A DNA stretch of 64,000 bases from Bradyrhizobium sp. 170 (GCF_023101085.1 NZ_CP064703.1:8406501-8470500), one strand, 5' to 3'. Positions 17,312-27,775 are shown, counted from the first letter of the stretch. Numbers and translations are program-made. The notes: generated from the letters alone by a model not told the origin.

Positions 17312-19090
17312 ATGTCCATGCTGCGCCTTTACACCCGTGTCCTCGAGCTGCTCGGCAAGGAGGCGCGGCTGGGCTGGATTCTCGCCGTCGCCAACCTGCT
17401 GCTGGCCGGCGCGCAATTCGCCGAGCCGGTGCTGTTCGGCAAGATCGTCGATGTGCTCTCCGGCAAACCGCAGACCGGCCCGCTCGCCTCGAACTCGGCC
17501 TGGCCGCTGCTGGCGGCCTGGGTGGCGTTCGGCCTGTTCACCATCGGCTGCAGCGCCATTGTCGCGCTCCACGCCGACAAGCTGGCGCACCGCCAGCGCC
17601 AGGCGGTGCTGACGGATTATTTCGAACACATCATGCAGTTGCCGTTGACTTTCCACACCGGCACCCATTCCGGCCGGCTGATGAAGGTGATGCTGAACGG
17701 CACCGACTCGCTCTGGCGGCTTTGGCTCGCCTTCTTCCGCGAGCACTTTGCCGCCATCCTGTCGCTGGTGGTGCTGCTGCCGCTCGCGCTCTACCTCAAC
17801 TGGCGGATGGCGATCCTGTTATTTGTGCTGTGCGTGGTGTTCACCGTGCTGACCACGCTGGTGGTGCGCAAGACCTACGGCATGCAGAGCGAGGTCGAGG
17901 CGCAGTACAGCGATCTGTCTACGCGCGCCTCCGACGCGCTTGGCAATGTCGCGCTGGTGCAGAGCTTCGTGCGGATCGATGCCGAAGTTCAGGGCTTGCG
18001 CTTCGTCGCCGACAAGCTGCTCGCCGCGCAGATGCCGGTATTGGGCTGGTGGGCGCTGGTCACCGTCATCACCCGCGCCTCCACCACCATCACCGTGCTC
18101 GCGATCTTCACCGTCGGCATCTACCTGCACGCACAGGGACAGACGACGGTCGGCGAGATCGTGATGTTCGTGAGCTTCGCGACCATGCTGATCCAGAAGC
18201 TCGAACAGGTGGTGAGCTTCATCAACAGCGTGTTCATGGAAGCGCCGCGTCTGCAGGAATTCTTCGACGTGCTGGACGCGGTGCCTGCGGTGCGCGACCG
18301 GCCCAATGCCATGGATACCGGGCGTCTCTCCGGCCTCATCGAATTCCACGACGTCTCGTTTTCCTATGACGGCAAGCGGCCCGCGGTCGAAGACGTTTCG
18401 TTTACCGCGCTGCCCGGCCAGACCATCGCCCTGGTCGGCCCAACCGGCGCGGGCAAGTCGACGGCGATCGCGCTATTGCACCGCGCGTTCGATCCGCAAT
18501 CCGGCATCATCAAGATCGACGGCATGGATATCCGCGGCCTGAAGCTGACGGCACTACGGCGGAACATCGGCGTGGTGTTCCAGGAGGCGCTGCTGTTCAA
18601 CCGCTCGATCGCCGAGAATCTGCAGGTCGGCAAGCCGGACGCCACCGAGGAGGAAATGCGCCTCGCCGCAAGCCGGGCGCAGGCGCTGGAATTCATCGAG
18701 CGCAGCGACAAGAAATTCGAGACCCATGCCGGCGAGCGCGGCCGCATGCTGTCCGGCGGCGAGCGGCAACGCCTGTCGATCGCACGCGCGCTTTTGAAAG
18801 ACCCGCCGATCCTGATCCTCGACGAGGCAACCAGCGCGCTCGACGCGGTCACCGAGGCCAAGGTCAATGCGGCCCTCGACGAGGTGATGAAGGGCCGCAC
18901 CACGTTTGTGATCGCGCACCGGCTTTCGACCATCCGCAACGCCACCCGCATCCTGATGTTCGACAACGGCCGCGTGATCGAAAGTGGAACTTTCGATGAA
19001 CTGGTGGCCAAGGGCGGACGCTTTGCGGAACTCGCGAAGGCCCAGTTCATGGTGCAGCAGAGCCCGCGCGCCGGAATCGAGGCCAAATAG
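17312..19090 (+). CDS. ndvA: Cyclic beta-glucan ABC exporter, fused permease/ATPase (NdvA/ChvA family)
   Basis: 592 residues, the NdvA/ChvA length. Residues about 1-320 are the membrane domain with six predicted spans; residues about 340-585 are the ATPase: Walker [10 protein letters not shown] near 376, Q-loop in [13 protein letters not shown], signature [18 protein letters not shown] near 480, Walker [13 protein letters not shown] near 501 and the switch His in VIAHRLST. The N-terminal region ([15 protein letters not shown], then [10 protein letters not shown]) matches beta-1,2-glucan exporters by eye. Rhizobial NdvA exports cyclic glucan to the periplasm for osmoadaptation and plant interaction. 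No glucan synthase gene is in the window, so the exact substrate is inferred. Confidence 0.85.
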   Translation: MSMLRLYTRVLELLGKEARLGWILAVANLLLAGAQFAEPVLFGKIVDVLSGKPQTGPLASNSAWPLLAAWVAFGLFTIGCSAIVALHADKLAHRQRQAVLTDYFEHIMQLPLTFHTGTHSGRLMKVMLNGTDSLWRLWLAFFREHFAAILSLVVLLPLALYLNWRMAILLFVLCVVFTVLTTLVVRKTYGMQSEVEAQYSDLSTRASDALGNVALVQSFVRIDAEVQGLRFVADKLLAAQMPVLGWWALVTVITRASTTITVLAIFTVGIYLHAQGQTTVGEIVMFVSFATMLIQKLEQVVSFINSVFMEAPRLQEFFDVLDAVPAVRDRPNAMDTGRLSGLIEFHDVSFSYDGKRPAVEDVSFTALPGQTIALVGPTGAGKSTAIALLHRAFDPQSGIIKIDGMDIRGLKLTALRRNIGVVFQEALLFNRSIAENLQVGKPDATEEEMRLAASRAQALEFIERSDKKFETHAGERGRMLSGGERQRLSIARALLKDPPILILDEATSALDAVTEAKVNAALDEVMKGRTTFVIAHRLSTIRNATRILMFDNGRVIESGTFDELVAKGGRFAELAKAQFMVQQSPRAGIEAK

Positions 19091-19302
19091 GGCCTGCGTG
19101 AGCGCCATCACGGTTTAGACATTGCCGAATTTGCGACGATTTCGTCCACGATTTAATTACCCGGCCTCTGTTCTGGCCCGCCAAGCCGGTATAGGTTTGC
19201 GCCTTGCCGCGAAGCGACGGTGCCGGACACGCTTGAAACCCGAACGTTAGATCTCGAGGACCTCCTTTTCGAAGGCGGGTCTCAAAGGACCGGAACGGAA
19301 AA

Positions 19303-20721
19303 GTGCATTTTCTTCGCCTGCTGCCACGCCATTCGTCGTTGAACTGGATTTTCCTCGTGGCGGCGCTTGCCGTCATGACGCCGCGCGCCGTGCACGCCGA
19401 AGCGCTGCTGGTCGTCGAAGCCGATACCGGCAAGGTCCTGCAGGCCGACAACGCCACCATGCCCTGGTATCCCGCCTCGGTGACCAAGATCATGACGGCC
19501 TACGTCACACTGAAGGCGGTGAAGGAAGGGCGTCTGTCGCTCGACACCGTGCTGACGGTGTCGCCGGTCGCAGCCTCGCAGTCGCCGTCCAAGATGGGTT
19601 TTCGTCCGGGCATTCAGGTCACCGTCGACAACGCGCTGAAGATGATGATGGTGAAGTCGGCCAACGACATGGCCGTGGTGCTCGCCGAAGGCGTCGGCGG
19701 ATCGGTCGACGGCTTCTCCGGCATGATGAACCAGACCGCGCAAAAGCTCGGCATGACGCAGACGAGCTACGTCAATCCCAACGGCCTGCCGGCAGACGGA
19801 CAGATCACCTCGGCGCGCGATCTCGCGATCCTGGCGCGCGCGGTCATTCGCGACCTGCCGGAATACGAATATTTCATGCAAATTCCCTCGATCCGTTACG
19901 GTCGCAGGGTGACGCAGAATTTCAACAAGCTGATCGGACGCTATCCGGGCGCCGACGGTTTCAAGACCGGCTTCATCTGCGCTTCCGGCTACAATCTGGT
20001 CGCCTCCGCGACACGCAACGGCAAGCGGCTGATCGCTGTCGTGCTCGGCGCATCCTCGGGGCAGGCGCGCGCGGTTCGCGCGGCGCAATTGCTGGAGCGC
20101 GGCTTCGGCGGCAACGGGCTGGGCTGGCTGAAGCCCGCGCTCGGCACCGTCGACAGTCTGGTTCCGATCGATGCGACGCCGCCGAACCTGCGCGAAGAGA
20201 TGTGCAACGGCAAGCGCAAGCGGCCGGCCACCGACGAGGACGAGGACGTCGTCGCTGCCAATGCCAGCGCTTCGGGTGGCGAGAGCGCCGTGACGTTCTT
20301 CACCGCCGGACTGCAGCCGCCGATGGCCAAGCCCTCGGACTTGATGGCTGCGGCGGCCGCGCCCTCAGAGCCGATCCCGGTCTATACCGGGCCGACCAAG
20401 ACCGGCCCCGCCTTGATCGCGGCCGTTGCGGCGGACACCGAAAAGCAGACGCCGGCAAGGCGCGGCAAGACATCGAAGATTGCAGCGAAGAAGCCCGCCG
20501 CCGCCCCCAAGGCTGAAGCCAGCGCCAAGCCGGCCGCCAAGCCGGCGGCGGTCAGGCATGCGAACGCCAGGCCGGAGGCCGCTGCCAAGCCGGCTGCCAC
20601 GGCCGACAGAAAGCCAGCCGCCAAGCCTGCCGCCGCCGCCGCCGGGGACAAGCCCGCGCCGAAGCCGGCCAAGCCGAAGGCCGCCGCCAAGCCCAAAGGC
20701 GAAACCAAGCCGGCTGGTTAA
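19303..20721 (+). CDS. D-alanyl-D-alanine carboxypeptidase (peptidase S11) with Ala/Lys/Pro-rich tail
   Basis: 472 residues from a GTG start. The signal peptide ends near AVHA-EAL (residue 32). Penicillin-binding protein motifs are complete: Ser59-x-x-Lys62 (SVTK), Ser119-Ala-Asn121, and Lys221-Thr-Gly. The enzyme trims the terminal D-Ala from peptidoglycan stem peptides in the periplasm. The catalytic domain ends near residue 275. A further region follows, then about 100 residues of low-complexity Ala/Lys/Pro (residues about 370-472) with repeated AAKPAA units, of a kind that could bind anionic wall or envelope components. Confidence 0.92.
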   Translation: MHFLRLLPRHSSLNWIFLVAALAVMTPRAVHAEALLVVEADTGKVLQADNATMPWYPASVTKIMTAYVTLKAVKEGRLSLDTVLTVSPVAASQSPSKMGFRPGIQVTVDNALKMMMVKSANDMAVVLAEGVGGSVDGFSGMMNQTAQKLGMTQTSYVNPNGLPADGQITSARDLAILARAVIRDLPEYEYFMQIPSIRYGRRVTQNFNKLIGRYPGADGFKTGFICASGYNLVASATRNGKRLIAVVLGASSGQARAVRAAQLLERGFGGNGLGWLKPALGTVDSLVPIDATPPNLREEMCNGKRKRPATDEDEDVVAANASASGGESAVTFFTAGLQPPMAKPSDLMAAAAAPSEPIPVYTGPTKTGPALIAAVAADTEKQTPARRGKTSKIAAKKPAAAPKAEASAKPAAKPAAVRHANARPEAAAKPAATADRKPAAKPAAAAAGDKPAPKPAKPKAAAKPKGETKPAG

Positions 20722-20896
20722 CGGGCCGCGAAGCCGCGCAATAAGGCAGTTTTCTCGGCCGTTCGAGCCGCTATTTTAGGTCGATGAATGCGTCGATAGC
20801 GCGCAGCCGCTTGCCATCGGCGGCGGCATTCACAATACTGCCGAAAACAAGGCGTGCCCGGCCAGGAAACAGGGAAACAACCAGAGGGGAAATACC

Positions 20897-22579
20897 ATGG
20901 AGCGGATCTGGCTCAAGCAATATCCGGCCGGCGTGCCAGCCGATATCGAGGTCACTCAGTACTCATCGCTGGTCGAGCTGCTGGAAGAAAGCTTTGCGAA
21001 GTTCGCCGACCGCAAGGCGTTCATCTGCATGGACAAGTCGATCAGCTACCGCGACCTCGACGACATGTCGGCCGCGCTCGGCGCCTATCTGCAGAGCAAG
21101 GGCCTGCAAAAGGGCGCCCGCGTCGCGCTGATGATGCCGAACGTGCTGCAATACCCGGTCTCGACCGCCGCCGTGCTGCGCGCAGGCTACGCGGTGGTGA
21201 ACGTCAACCCGCTCTACACCCCGCGCGAACTCGAGCATCAGCTCAAGGATTCCGGTGCGGAAGCGATCATCGTTCTGGAGAATTTCGCCACCACCGTGCA
21301 GCAGGTGATCGCGAGGACCGCGGTCAAGCACGTGATCGTCGGCAGCATGGGCGACCTCCTTGGCTTCAAGGGCGTGATCGTCAATCTGGTGGTCCGCAAG
21401 GTGAAGAAGATGGTGCCGGCCTGGTCGATTCCGGGCGCGGTCTCGTTCAATGATGCGCTCGCCGCCGGCCGCGGCAAGAAGCTCGACAAGCCGAAGCTCA
21501 CGCTCGATGACGTCGCCTTCCTGCAGTACACCGGCGGCACCACCGGCGTCTCCAAGGGCGCCACGCTGCTCCACCGCAACATCCTCGCCAACGTGCTGCA
21601 GAACGACGCCTGGCTGCAGCCGGCGCTGAAGAAGCCGCCGGTTGTCGACCAGATGATCATCGTCTGCGCGCTGCCGCTCTATCACATCTTTGCACTGACC
21701 GCGTGCTACCTCCTGGGAGTGCGCGCCGGCGGCACCAATCTGCTGATTCCCAACCCGCGCGACATGGCCGGCTTCGTCAAGGAGTTGTCGAAGTACCAAG
21801 TCAGCTTTTTCCCGGCCGTCAACACGCTCTACAACGGCCTGTTGAACACACCGGGGTTCGACAAGCTCGATTTCTCCAAACTGAAGATCTCCAATGGTGG
21901 CGGCATGGCGACGCAAAAGCCCGTGGCCGAGAAATGGCTGAAGACCACCGGCTGCGCACTGTCGGAGGGCTACGGCCTGTCCGAGACCTCGCCGACGCTG
22001 ACCTGCAATCGCGCCGACATCGAGGAGTTCTCCGGTACGATCGGCCTTCCGGTCCCCTCGACCTACATCTCGATCCGCGACGACGACGGCAAGGAAGTGC
22101 CGCTCGGCGAAGCCGGCGAGATCTGCGCCAAGGGCCCGCAGGTGATGGCCGGCTACTGGAACCGCCCGGATGAGACCGCGAACGTGATGACCGCGGACGG
22201 CTTCTTCCGCACCGGCGACATCGGCGTGATGGACGAACGGGGCTACACCAAGATCGTCGACCGCAAGAAGGACATGATCCTGGTTTCCGGCTTCAACGTC
22301 TATCCAAACGAGATCGAGGAAGTGATCGCAAGCCATGCCGGCGTGCTGGAATGTGCCGTGATCGGCGTCGCCGACGCGAAATCGGGCGAGGCGGTGAAGG
22401 CGTTCATCGTCAAGAAGGACCCGAACCTGACCGCCGACGACGTCATCAAGTACTGCGGCACGCAGCTCACCGCCTACAAGGTCCCCAAGCAGATCGAGTT
22501 CAGGACCGATCTGCCCAAGACCAATGTCGGCAAGATCCTGCGCCGCGAACTGCGCGACGAGAAGAAGGCCGCGGCGTAA
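20897..22579 (+). CDS. fadD: Long-chain fatty-acid--CoA ligase
   Basis: 560 residues, the FadD length. It converts long-chain fatty acids to acyl-CoA at the inner membrane face for beta-oxidation or lipid synthesis. Motifs: YTGGTTGVSKGA near residue 211, the linker region EGYGLSETSPTL, the hinge DGFFRTGDIGVMDERGY followed by VDRKKDMILVSGFNVYPNE (the FadD signature), and the C-terminal catalytic Lys in TNVGKILRREL. AGAGGGGAA lies upstream of the start. A DUF924 gene follows 22 bases later and is probably cotranscribed. Confidence 0.95.
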   Translation: MERIWLKQYPAGVPADIEVTQYSSLVELLEESFAKFADRKAFICMDKSISYRDLDDMSAALGAYLQSKGLQKGARVALMMPNVLQYPVSTAAVLRAGYAVVNVNPLYTPRELEHQLKDSGAEAIIVLENFATTVQQVIARTAVKHVIVGSMGDLLGFKGVIVNLVVRKVKKMVPAWSIPGAVSFNDALAAGRGKKLDKPKLTLDDVAFLQYTGGTTGVSKGATLLHRNILANVLQNDAWLQPALKKPPVVDQMIIVCALPLYHIFALTACYLLGVRAGGTNLLIPNPRDMAGFVKELSKYQVSFFPAVNTLYNGLLNTPGFDKLDFSKLKISNGGGMATQKPVAEKWLKTTGCALSEGYGLSETSPTLTCNRADIEEFSGTIGLPVPSTYISIRDDDGKEVPLGEAGEICAKGPQVMAGYWNRPDETANVMTADGFFRTGDIGVMDERGYTKIVDRKKDMILVSGFNVYPNEIEEVIASHAGVLECAVIGVADAKSGEAVKAFIVKKDPNLTADDVIKYCGTQLTAYKVPKQIEFRTDLPKTNVGKILRRELRDEKKAAA

Positions 22580-22601
22580 GGGGCGTACGGGCTTACTGTC
22601 G

Positions 22602-23153
22602 ATGGTTGAAGCTTCCGTCACGCCCGCCGGTATTTTGGCCTTCTGGCGTGACGCCGGCCCCAAGCGCTGGTACACGCGCAACGACGCGTTCGACGCAGAA
22701 GTGCGCCAGCGCTTTCTCGGGCTGTGGCAAAAGGCGGCGGCGGGCGACTTATCGTCATGGGAAGCAAGCGATGACGGCGCGCTGGCGCTCGTCATCGTGC
22801 TCGACCAGTTTCCCCGCAACATGTTCCGCGGCGATATCAGGACCTATGCCAGCGACGCCGAGGCGCGCGAGGTGGCGCATCGCGCCATCGAACGCGGCGT
22901 GGACACGCGGATCGATGGCGCTCTACGTGAATTCCTCTATCTGCCCTTCATGCATTCGGAGCATCTGGCCGACCAGTTGCGCTGCATCGAGCTGTCACGC
23001 GCGGCCGGTCATACCGAAAGCCTGAAATGGGCCGAACGCCACGCCGATATCATCCGCCGCTTCGGGCGCTTTCCTCACCGCAACCACATTTTGGGCCGCG
23101 CGACCACGCCAGAGGAGCAGGTCTTCCTGGACGAAGGCGGCTTTTCGCCGTGA
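22602..23153 (+). CDS. DUF924 family protein
   Basis: 183 residues from the ATG at 22602. It matches the DUF924 family by the pattern ILAFWRDAGPKRWYTRNDAFD at the start, IVLDQFPRNMFRG in the middle, then FLYLPFMHSEHLADQ and FGRFPHRNHILGRATTPEEQ. The all-helical fold resembles TPR-like proteins and a function is not established. It follows fadD closely, which may only be cotranscription. Confidence 0.9.
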   Translation: MVEASVTPAGILAFWRDAGPKRWYTRNDAFDAEVRQRFLGLWQKAAAGDLSSWEASDDGALALVIVLDQFPRNMFRGDIRTYASDAEAREVAHRAIERGVDTRIDGALREFLYLPFMHSEHLADQLRCIELSRAAGHTESLKWAERHADIIRRFGRFPHRNHILGRATTPEEQVFLDEGGFSP

Positions 23154-23262
23154 TGACGGAAGCGTGAACGGCCTCAACCGTTGCCGTTTCGCCTGGCCTG
23201 AATATTGTACCGGCCGCCTGCCCGGTCTAAGAAACTATCCGCTCATTGAGGGAGAATTGACG

Positions 23263-23748
23263 ATGACGATCCAAGTTGGCGACAAGCTGCCGGAAGCCAA
23301 GTTTCGCGTGATGACGGCGGAAGGTCCGCAGGTCAAAACCACCGACGATATTTTCAAGGGCAAGAAGGTGGCGCTTTTTGCGGTGCCCGGCGCCTATACC
23401 GGCACCTGCCACAAGATGCACCTGCCGAGCATCTTCCTCAACGCCTATGCCATCAAGGACAAGGGCGTGAGCACCATCGCCATCGTCTCCGTCAACGACG
23501 CCTTCGTCATGAACGCCTGGAAGCGCGACACCGACCAGCGCGACGAAGCCGTATTCCTCGCCGACGGCAATGCCGACTTCACCAAGGCGATCGGCATGGA
23601 GCTCGACGCCTCCGGCAACGGCCTCGGCATCCGCTCCAAGCGCTACTCGATGCTGGTCGACGACGGCGTGGTGAAGAAGCTCAACCTCGAGCCGGCGCCG
23701 GGCAAGGTCGAGGTTTCCGGCGGCGATACGCTGCTGGGGCAGCTGTAA
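23263..23748 (+). CDS. Peroxiredoxin (Prx5 / AhpC-TSA type)
   Basis: 161 residues; GGGAG eight bases upstream of the ATG at 23263. Prx5-type enzymes reduce peroxides with glutathione/glutaredoxin or thioredoxin. The peroxidatic cysteine is Cys49 in PGAYTGTCHKMHLP; the usual residues before it are TPTC or TGTC. Other family features are FAVPGAYT, VNDAFVMNAW and the C-terminal GDTLLGQL. No second conserved Cys is evident, which suits a 1-Cys or atypical mechanism. Confidence 0.93.
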   Translation: MTIQVGDKLPEAKFRVMTAEGPQVKTTDDIFKGKKVALFAVPGAYTGTCHKMHLPSIFLNAYAIKDKGVSTIAIVSVNDAFVMNAWKRDTDQRDEAVFLADGNADFTKAIGMELDASGNGLGIRSKRYSMLVDDGVVKKLNLEPAPGKVEVSGGDTLLGQL

Positions 23749-23771
23749 GCTGAATAGCCACGCGCGACACT

Positions 23772-23873
23772 GTCATCGCCCGGCTTGACCAGGCGATCCA
23801 GTACGCCGCGGCTTCTCGCTTCTATCACTGATGTCTCTGGAACACTTGATCACCCGCCTTCGCGGGTGATGAC
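23772..23873. repeat. GTCAT-type palindromic repeat
   Basis: Begins GTCATCGCCCGG and ends CCTTCGCGGGTGATGAC. Its inner segment (CCAGTACGCCGC, then TCTCTGGAA) is shared with the copies at 27409-27510 and 27776-27900, so it belongs to one dispersed intergenic family. Confidence 0.7.
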
Positions 23874-23896
23874 GGCTGTTGGCTATCGCGGCATCC

Positions 23897-23983
23897 CGTA
23901 GGATGGGTAGAGCGCAGCGAAACCCATCAACTTCGTTCGGTGGATCGGGATGGTGGGTTTCGCTGCGCTCTACCCACCCTACG
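23897..23983. repeat. CGTAG-tip palindromic repeat, copy 1
   Basis: Arms CGTAGGATGGGTAGAGCG and CGCTCTACCCACCCTACG are near-perfect inverted repeats about 87 bases end to end, with AAACCCATC / GGTGGGTTT further inside. It is one of eight copies in the window (also 30919, 32272, 33523, 40920, 53410, 60469, 61111). It lies just downstream of the rnhA stop codon. Confidence 0.85.
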
Positions 23984-23992
23984 AGCGCAATC

Positions 23993-24466
23993 CTACTTCC
24001 CCACCCTCTCCTGTAACCGCGCCATCGCCACGCCCTCACGCGCCAGCTGATCGGCGCGCTCGTTTTCGGCGTGGCCGGCGTGGCCCTTGATCCAGTGCCA
24101 GCGCACCTGATGCGGTTTCAGCGCGGCATCGAGCCGCTGCCATAGTTCAACATTCTTGACCGGCTTCTTGTCTGATGTCCGCCAGCCGTTTTTCTTCCAG
24201 CCGTGGATCCAGGCGGTGATGCCCTGGCGCACGTACTGGCTGTCGGTGGTGAGGTCGACCACGCACGGCTTCTTCAGCGCTTCCAGCGCCGAGATCGCCG
24301 CCATCAGCTCCATGCGGTTGTTGGTGGTGTGAGCCTCGCCGCCCTTCAGTTCCTTCTCTTTGTCGCCGAATCTCAGGATGGCGCCCCAGCCGCCGGGGCC
24401 GGGATTGCCCGAGCAGGCGCCGTCGGTGAACACCGTCACGTGAGGCAGTTCGCTCAAGCGACGCAT
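23993..24466 (-). CDS. rnhA: Ribonuclease HI
   Basis: 157 residues. It cleaves the RNA strand of RNA:DNA hybrids. All four catalytic acidic positions are present: Asp in [14 protein letters not shown], Glu in NNRMELMAA, Asp in TTDSQYV, and Asp in [11 protein letters not shown], plus the basic handle region ([19 protein letters not shown]) of type 1 enzymes. The start overlaps the 3' end of thrB by 13 bases, so it is coupled to thrB in the ispH-thrB-rnhA operon, an order widespread in alphaproteobacteria. Confidence 0.96.
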   Translation of the reverse strand: MRRLSELPHVTVFTDGACSGNPGPGGWGAILRFGDKEKELKGGEAHTTNNRMELMAAISALEALKKPCVVDLTTDSQYVRQGITAWIHGWKKNGWRTSDKKPVKNVELWQRLDAALKPHQVRWHWIKGHAGHAENERADQLAREGVAMARLQERVGK

Positions 24467-25434
24467 CCTGGCTGGGTCAGGCCGTAATCGCGCACGCTCG
24501 CGACATTCTGGTGGAAGCGCAGCTTGCGGACATATTCGAGCGGGTCTTTTGGCTTGACCAGCGCGCCCGGCGGCACGTTGAGGAAATCGACCAGCCGCGT
24601 CAGCAGGAAACGCAGCGCCGCGCCGCGCGCCAATAGCGGCAGCGCCTCCTGCTCGGCCTCAGACAATTGGCGCTCGCGGCCATAGGCATTGAGCAGTGCG
24701 CGGGCCTTGGTGACGTTGAAGGAATGATCCGCCTCGAAGCACCACGCGTTCAGGCAGATCGCGACGTCGTAGGCCAGCATGTCATTGCAGGAGAACGGGA
24801 AGTCGATCAGCCCCGACAATTTGTCGCCGAGGAAGAACACGTTGTCGGGAAACAGGTCGGCATGGATGACGCCGGGCGGCAGATCTTTCGGCCAGCACGC
24901 TTCGAGATGATCGAGCTCACGCGCGATGAAATCCTGCAAGCCGGGCGCGACGCCATCGGCACGCGGGGCTGCGAGATCGAACAGCGGCCGCCAGCCCTCG
25001 ACCGACAGCGGATTCTTGCGGAACATCGGAAAATCCCGCCCCGCCAGATGCATCTTCGCGAGCGCTTCTCCGACGCCGGTGCAATGGGAGGCATTGGGCC
25101 GCCGCGGCCACACGCCTTCGAGGAAGTTGATGATCGCCGCGGGACGCCCGACCAGTTCGCTGTAGACCTCGCCCTTGCGATTCCTCGCCGGCTGCGGGCA
25201 ACGCACGCCGCGCTCGGCCAGATGCGCCATCAGCGACAGGAAATACGGCAGGTCATCCACCGCCACGCGCTTTTCATAGAGCGTGAGGATGAACGCGCCC
25301 TTGCTGGTATGCAGCAGGAAGTTGGAATTCTCGACGCCCTCGGCGATGCCCTTGTAGGAGAGCAACTCGCCGATGTCGTAGCCTGTCAGGAACTCCGCGA
25401 GGTCTTCGGCGGCGACGTCGGTGTAAACCGCCAT
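24454..25434 (-). CDS. thrB: Homoserine kinase (ThrB2, APH-fold type)
   Basis: 326 residues. It phosphorylates homoserine to O-phosphohomoserine in threonine biosynthesis. It belongs to the aminoglycoside-phosphotransferase-fold kinases rather than the GHMP type of E. coli: the N-terminus [16 protein letters not shown], the catalytic loop [13 protein letters not shown] and the metal-binding [15 protein letters not shown] are diagnostic. It starts five bases after the ispH stop codon and overlaps rnhA. Confidence 0.95.
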   Translation of the reverse strand: MAVYTDVAAEDLAEFLTGYDIGELLSYKGIAEGVENSNFLLHTSKGAFILTLYEKRVAVDDLPYFLSLMAHLAERGVRCPQPARNRKGEVYSELVGRPAAIINFLEGVWPRRPNASHCTGVGEALAKMHLAGRDFPMFRKNPLSVEGWRPLFDLAAPRADGVAPGLQDFIARELDHLEACWPKDLPPGVIHADLFPDNVFFLGDKLSGLIDFPFSCNDMLAYDVAICLNAWCFEADHSFNVTKARALLNAYGRERQLSEAEQEALPLLARGAALRFLLTRLVDFLNVPPGALVKPKDPLEYVRKLRFHQNVASVRDYGLTQPGCVA

Positions 25435-25439
25435 CGCGA

Positions 25440-26408
25440 CTACTCGGCGGCAGCTTCGGGCCGCAGCGAACGCGGCAGCGGGAAAAACTCGTTCTCCTCC
25501 GCGGCCGACACCGTCTCCACATGCAATTCGAAGCGCTCGGCGAAGGCGCCCATGATCTCCTCGACGATCACTTCCGGCGCGGATGCGCCTGCGGTAATGC
25601 CGAGGCTCTTGATGCCCTCGAAGCGCGACCAGTCGAGATCGCTGGCGCGCTGCGCCAGCACCGAGACCGGGCAGCCCTCGCGCTCGGCGACTTCGCGCAG
25701 GCGCTGCGAGTTCGACGAGTTCGGCGCGCCGACCACGATCAGCGCATCGACCACCGGCGCCACCTTCTTGACCGCGAGCTGGCGATTGGTGGTGGCGTAG
25801 CAGATGTCTTCCTTGTGCGGCCCGTTGATGTTCGGAAAACGCTCCTTAAGGAGGGCCACGATCTCGGCGGTGTCGTCGATCGACAGCGTCGTCTGGGTCA
25901 CGAAAGCGAGGTTGTCCGGGTCCTTCGGCGTGAACGTCTTGGCGTCTTCCGCGGTCTCGATCAGCGTCACCGCGCCGGCCGGCAACTGGCCAAGCGTGCC
26001 GACCACCTCGGGGTGGTGGGAATGCCCGATCAGCAGTATTTCGCGGCCGCGCTTGAAATGAATCGCGGCCTCGCGGTGCACTTTCGTGACCAGCGGGCAG
26101 GTCGCGTCCAGCGAAAAGAAATTGCGGGCGCGGGCGTCGGCCGGAACCGATTTGGGAACCCCATGGGCAGAGAACACCACCGGGGCGTTGGTATTGTCGG
26201 GAATTTCGGCGAGTTCCTCGACGAAGATCGCGCCCTTGGTCTTCAGGCTGTCGACCACGTAGCGGTTGTGCACGATCTCGTGACGGACATAGACGGGAGC
26301 GCCATAGATGGCGAGCGCCCGCTCGACGGTATCGATGGCCCGCACCACCCCGGCGCAGAAGCCACGGGGAGAACAAAGCACGATTCTGAGGTCTGGTTTC
26401 GCTGGCAT
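25440..26408 (-). CDS. ispH: 4-hydroxy-3-methylbut-2-enyl diphosphate reductase IspH
   Basis: 322 residues. It catalyses the last step of the MEP isoprenoid pathway, producing IPP and DMAPP. The three cluster-ligand cysteines are visible: Cys18 in [10 protein letters not shown], one in [14 protein letters not shown], and one in [14 protein letters not shown]; the substrate-binding motif [12 protein letters not shown] and TAGASAPE are intact. First gene of the ispH-thrB-rnhA operon, divergent from trcR. Confidence 0.97.
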   Translation of the reverse strand: MPAKPDLRIVLCSPRGFCAGVVRAIDTVERALAIYGAPVYVRHEIVHNRYVVDSLKTKGAIFVEELAEIPDNTNAPVVFSAHGVPKSVPADARARNFFSLDATCPLVTKVHREAAIHFKRGREILLIGHSHHPEVVGTLGQLPAGAVTLIETAEDAKTFTPKDPDNLAFVTQTTLSIDDTAEIVALLKERFPNINGPHKEDICYATTNRQLAVKKVAPVVDALIVVGAPNSSNSQRLREVAEREGCPVSVLAQRASDLDWSRFEGIKSLGITAGASAPEVIVEEIMGAFAERFELHVETVSAAEENEFFPLPRSLRPEAAAE

Positions 26409-26625
26409 GGGCTATCTCGGGGACCGAATCACCCCTTGCCGGCGGGCAGGGAACGGCCAGTTCGTATAAGGACTTGGGACTGCTTTCGGGCTCTGTCAAG
26501 GCACTTTAGCAGACCATTGCGCCAATACCCCGGGAAGGCGTATATAGCGCCCTAATTCCCGTCATCACCGATGACCATAGGCTTCGCCTCCAAAAGAGGT
26601 GGGCGAGGCACAAAGGAGATTTGCC

Positions 26626-27324
26626 ATGAGCAATGCACCGCTGATGCCAAAAGCGACTGCCGTGTGGCTGGTTGACAATACCGCGCTGACCTTCGACCAG
26701 GTGGCCGATTTCACCAAAATGCACCCCCTTGAGGTCCGTGCCATCGCCGATGGCGACGCCGCCCAGGGCATCAAGGGCATGGACCCGATTTCGACCGGCC
26801 AATTGAGCCGCGACGAGATCGAAAAGGGCGAAAAAGACCCGAATTACCGCCTCAAGCTCGGCGAGAGCAAGGTTGTCCTGCCGCCGGCCGCCAAGAAGAA
26901 GGGCCCGCGCTACACCCCGGTGTCGCGTCGCCACGAACGGCCGAGCGCGATCCTGTGGCTGGTCCGCAACCACCCCGAATTGAAGGACGCGCAGATCATG
27001 CGTCTGGTCGGCACTACCAAGACCACCATCGCGAGCGTGCGCGACCGCACCCACTGGAATGCCTCGACGCTGACCCCGATGGACCCGGTGACGCTCGGCC
27101 TGTGCTCGCAGATCGAGCTCGATTTCGAAGTGCAGCGCGCGGCCAAGGAAAAGCCGGTGCCTGCGGCTTACGGCGGCGCGACGCTGCTGCCGGCCTCCGA
27201 GACCACCAAGAAGGAGCCGGAATTCGAGCCGAGCGAGAAGACGGAAGACGACCTCAACGTCGACGCCGTGTTCGCCAAGCTGAAGACGATCGGCGGCAAG
27301 AAGCAGGACGACGACGAGGAATAA
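26626..27324 (+). CDS. trcR: Cell cycle transcriptional regulator TrcR (DUF1013)
   Basis: 232 residues; AAGGAG seven bases upstream of the ATG at 26626. The protein matches the alphaproteobacteria-specific DUF1013 family: KATAVWLVDNTALTFDQVADFTKMHPLEV at the N-terminus, a second domain with SAILWLVRNHPELKDAQIMRLVGTTKTTI that looks like a helix-turn-helix, and an acidic C-terminal tail. Family members are linked to cell-cycle transcription. Divergent from ispH; an intrinsic terminator follows 24 bases after the stop codon. Confidence 0.88.
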   Translation: MSNAPLMPKATAVWLVDNTALTFDQVADFTKMHPLEVRAIADGDAAQGIKGMDPISTGQLSRDEIEKGEKDPNYRLKLGESKVVLPPAAKKKGPRYTPVSRRHERPSAILWLVRNHPELKDAQIMRLVGTTKTTIASVRDRTHWNASTLTPMDPVTLGLCSQIELDFEVQRAAKEKPVPAAYGGATLLPASETTKKEPEFEPSEKTEDDLNVDAVFAKLKTIGGKKQDDDEE

Positions 27325-27348
27325 GGTTATCGGCTACGGCTGATGTTG

Positions 27349-27384
27349 AACGCGGCGGGGCAACCTGCCGCGTTTTTTGTTTTG
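27349..27384 (+). terminator. Intrinsic terminator of trcR
   Basis: AACGCGGC and GCCGCGTT form an 8-bp stem with a 10-base loop, followed by TTTTGTTTTG, 24 bases after the trcR stop. Confidence 0.85.
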
Positions 27385-27408
27385 AGAGCATGGCAGTACA
27401 ACCATCAC

Positions 27409-27510
27409 CGTCATGCCCCGCGAAGGCGGGGCATCCAGTACGCCGCAGCCTATCGATTCAAAACTGATTTCTCTGGAATACTGGATCACCCGCCTTCGCG
27501 GGTGATGACG
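27409..27510. repeat. GTCAT-type palindromic repeat
   Basis: Begins CGTCATGCCCCGCGAAGGCG and ends CGCCTTCGCGGGTGATGACG. It shares its body almost base for base with the copy at 27776 and, less closely, with the one at 23772. Confidence 0.8.
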
Positions 27511-27531
27511 GCGGTGCTCAACGCAGCACCC

Positions 27532-27750
27532 TCACGCCTTCTTCAAAAACTCCGTGCGCAGCACCAGCCCCTTGACCTTGTCGGTGCGGCCTTCGATCTC
27601 GTCGGGATCGTCCGTGAGGTGGATGTTCTTGATCACGGCGCCGCGCTTGAGCACGGTGGACGAGCCCTTCAGCTTCAAATCCTTGATCAGCGTGACGGTG
27701 TCGCCCTCCGCGAGCTGTGCGCCGTTGGAATCCCTGACCTTGATGTCCAT
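27532..27750 (-). CDS. PhnA-like protein (C-terminal domain only)
   Basis: 72 residues from the ATG at 27750. It matches the C-terminal domain of PhnA/YjdM proteins (MDIKVRDSNGAQLAEGDTVTLIKDLKLKG, then LKRGAVIKNIHL). The N-terminal zinc ribbon of full-length members is absent, as in many rhizobial homologues. Despite the historical name, a role in phosphonate use is not established for this family. It lies between two GTCAT-type repeats. Confidence 0.85.
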   Translation of the reverse strand: MDIKVRDSNGAQLAEGDTVTLIKDLKLKGSSTVLKRGAVIKNIHLTDDPDEIEGRTDKVKGLVLRTEFLKKA

Positions 27751-27775
27751 GTGATGCTTTCTCTGCAAGAAAGGG

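Noticed and set aside
20963..22822. Long minus-strand frame opposite fadD
   Set aside because: Antisense shadow of a clear fadD gene; composition is typical of the reverse strand and no motif is recognisable.
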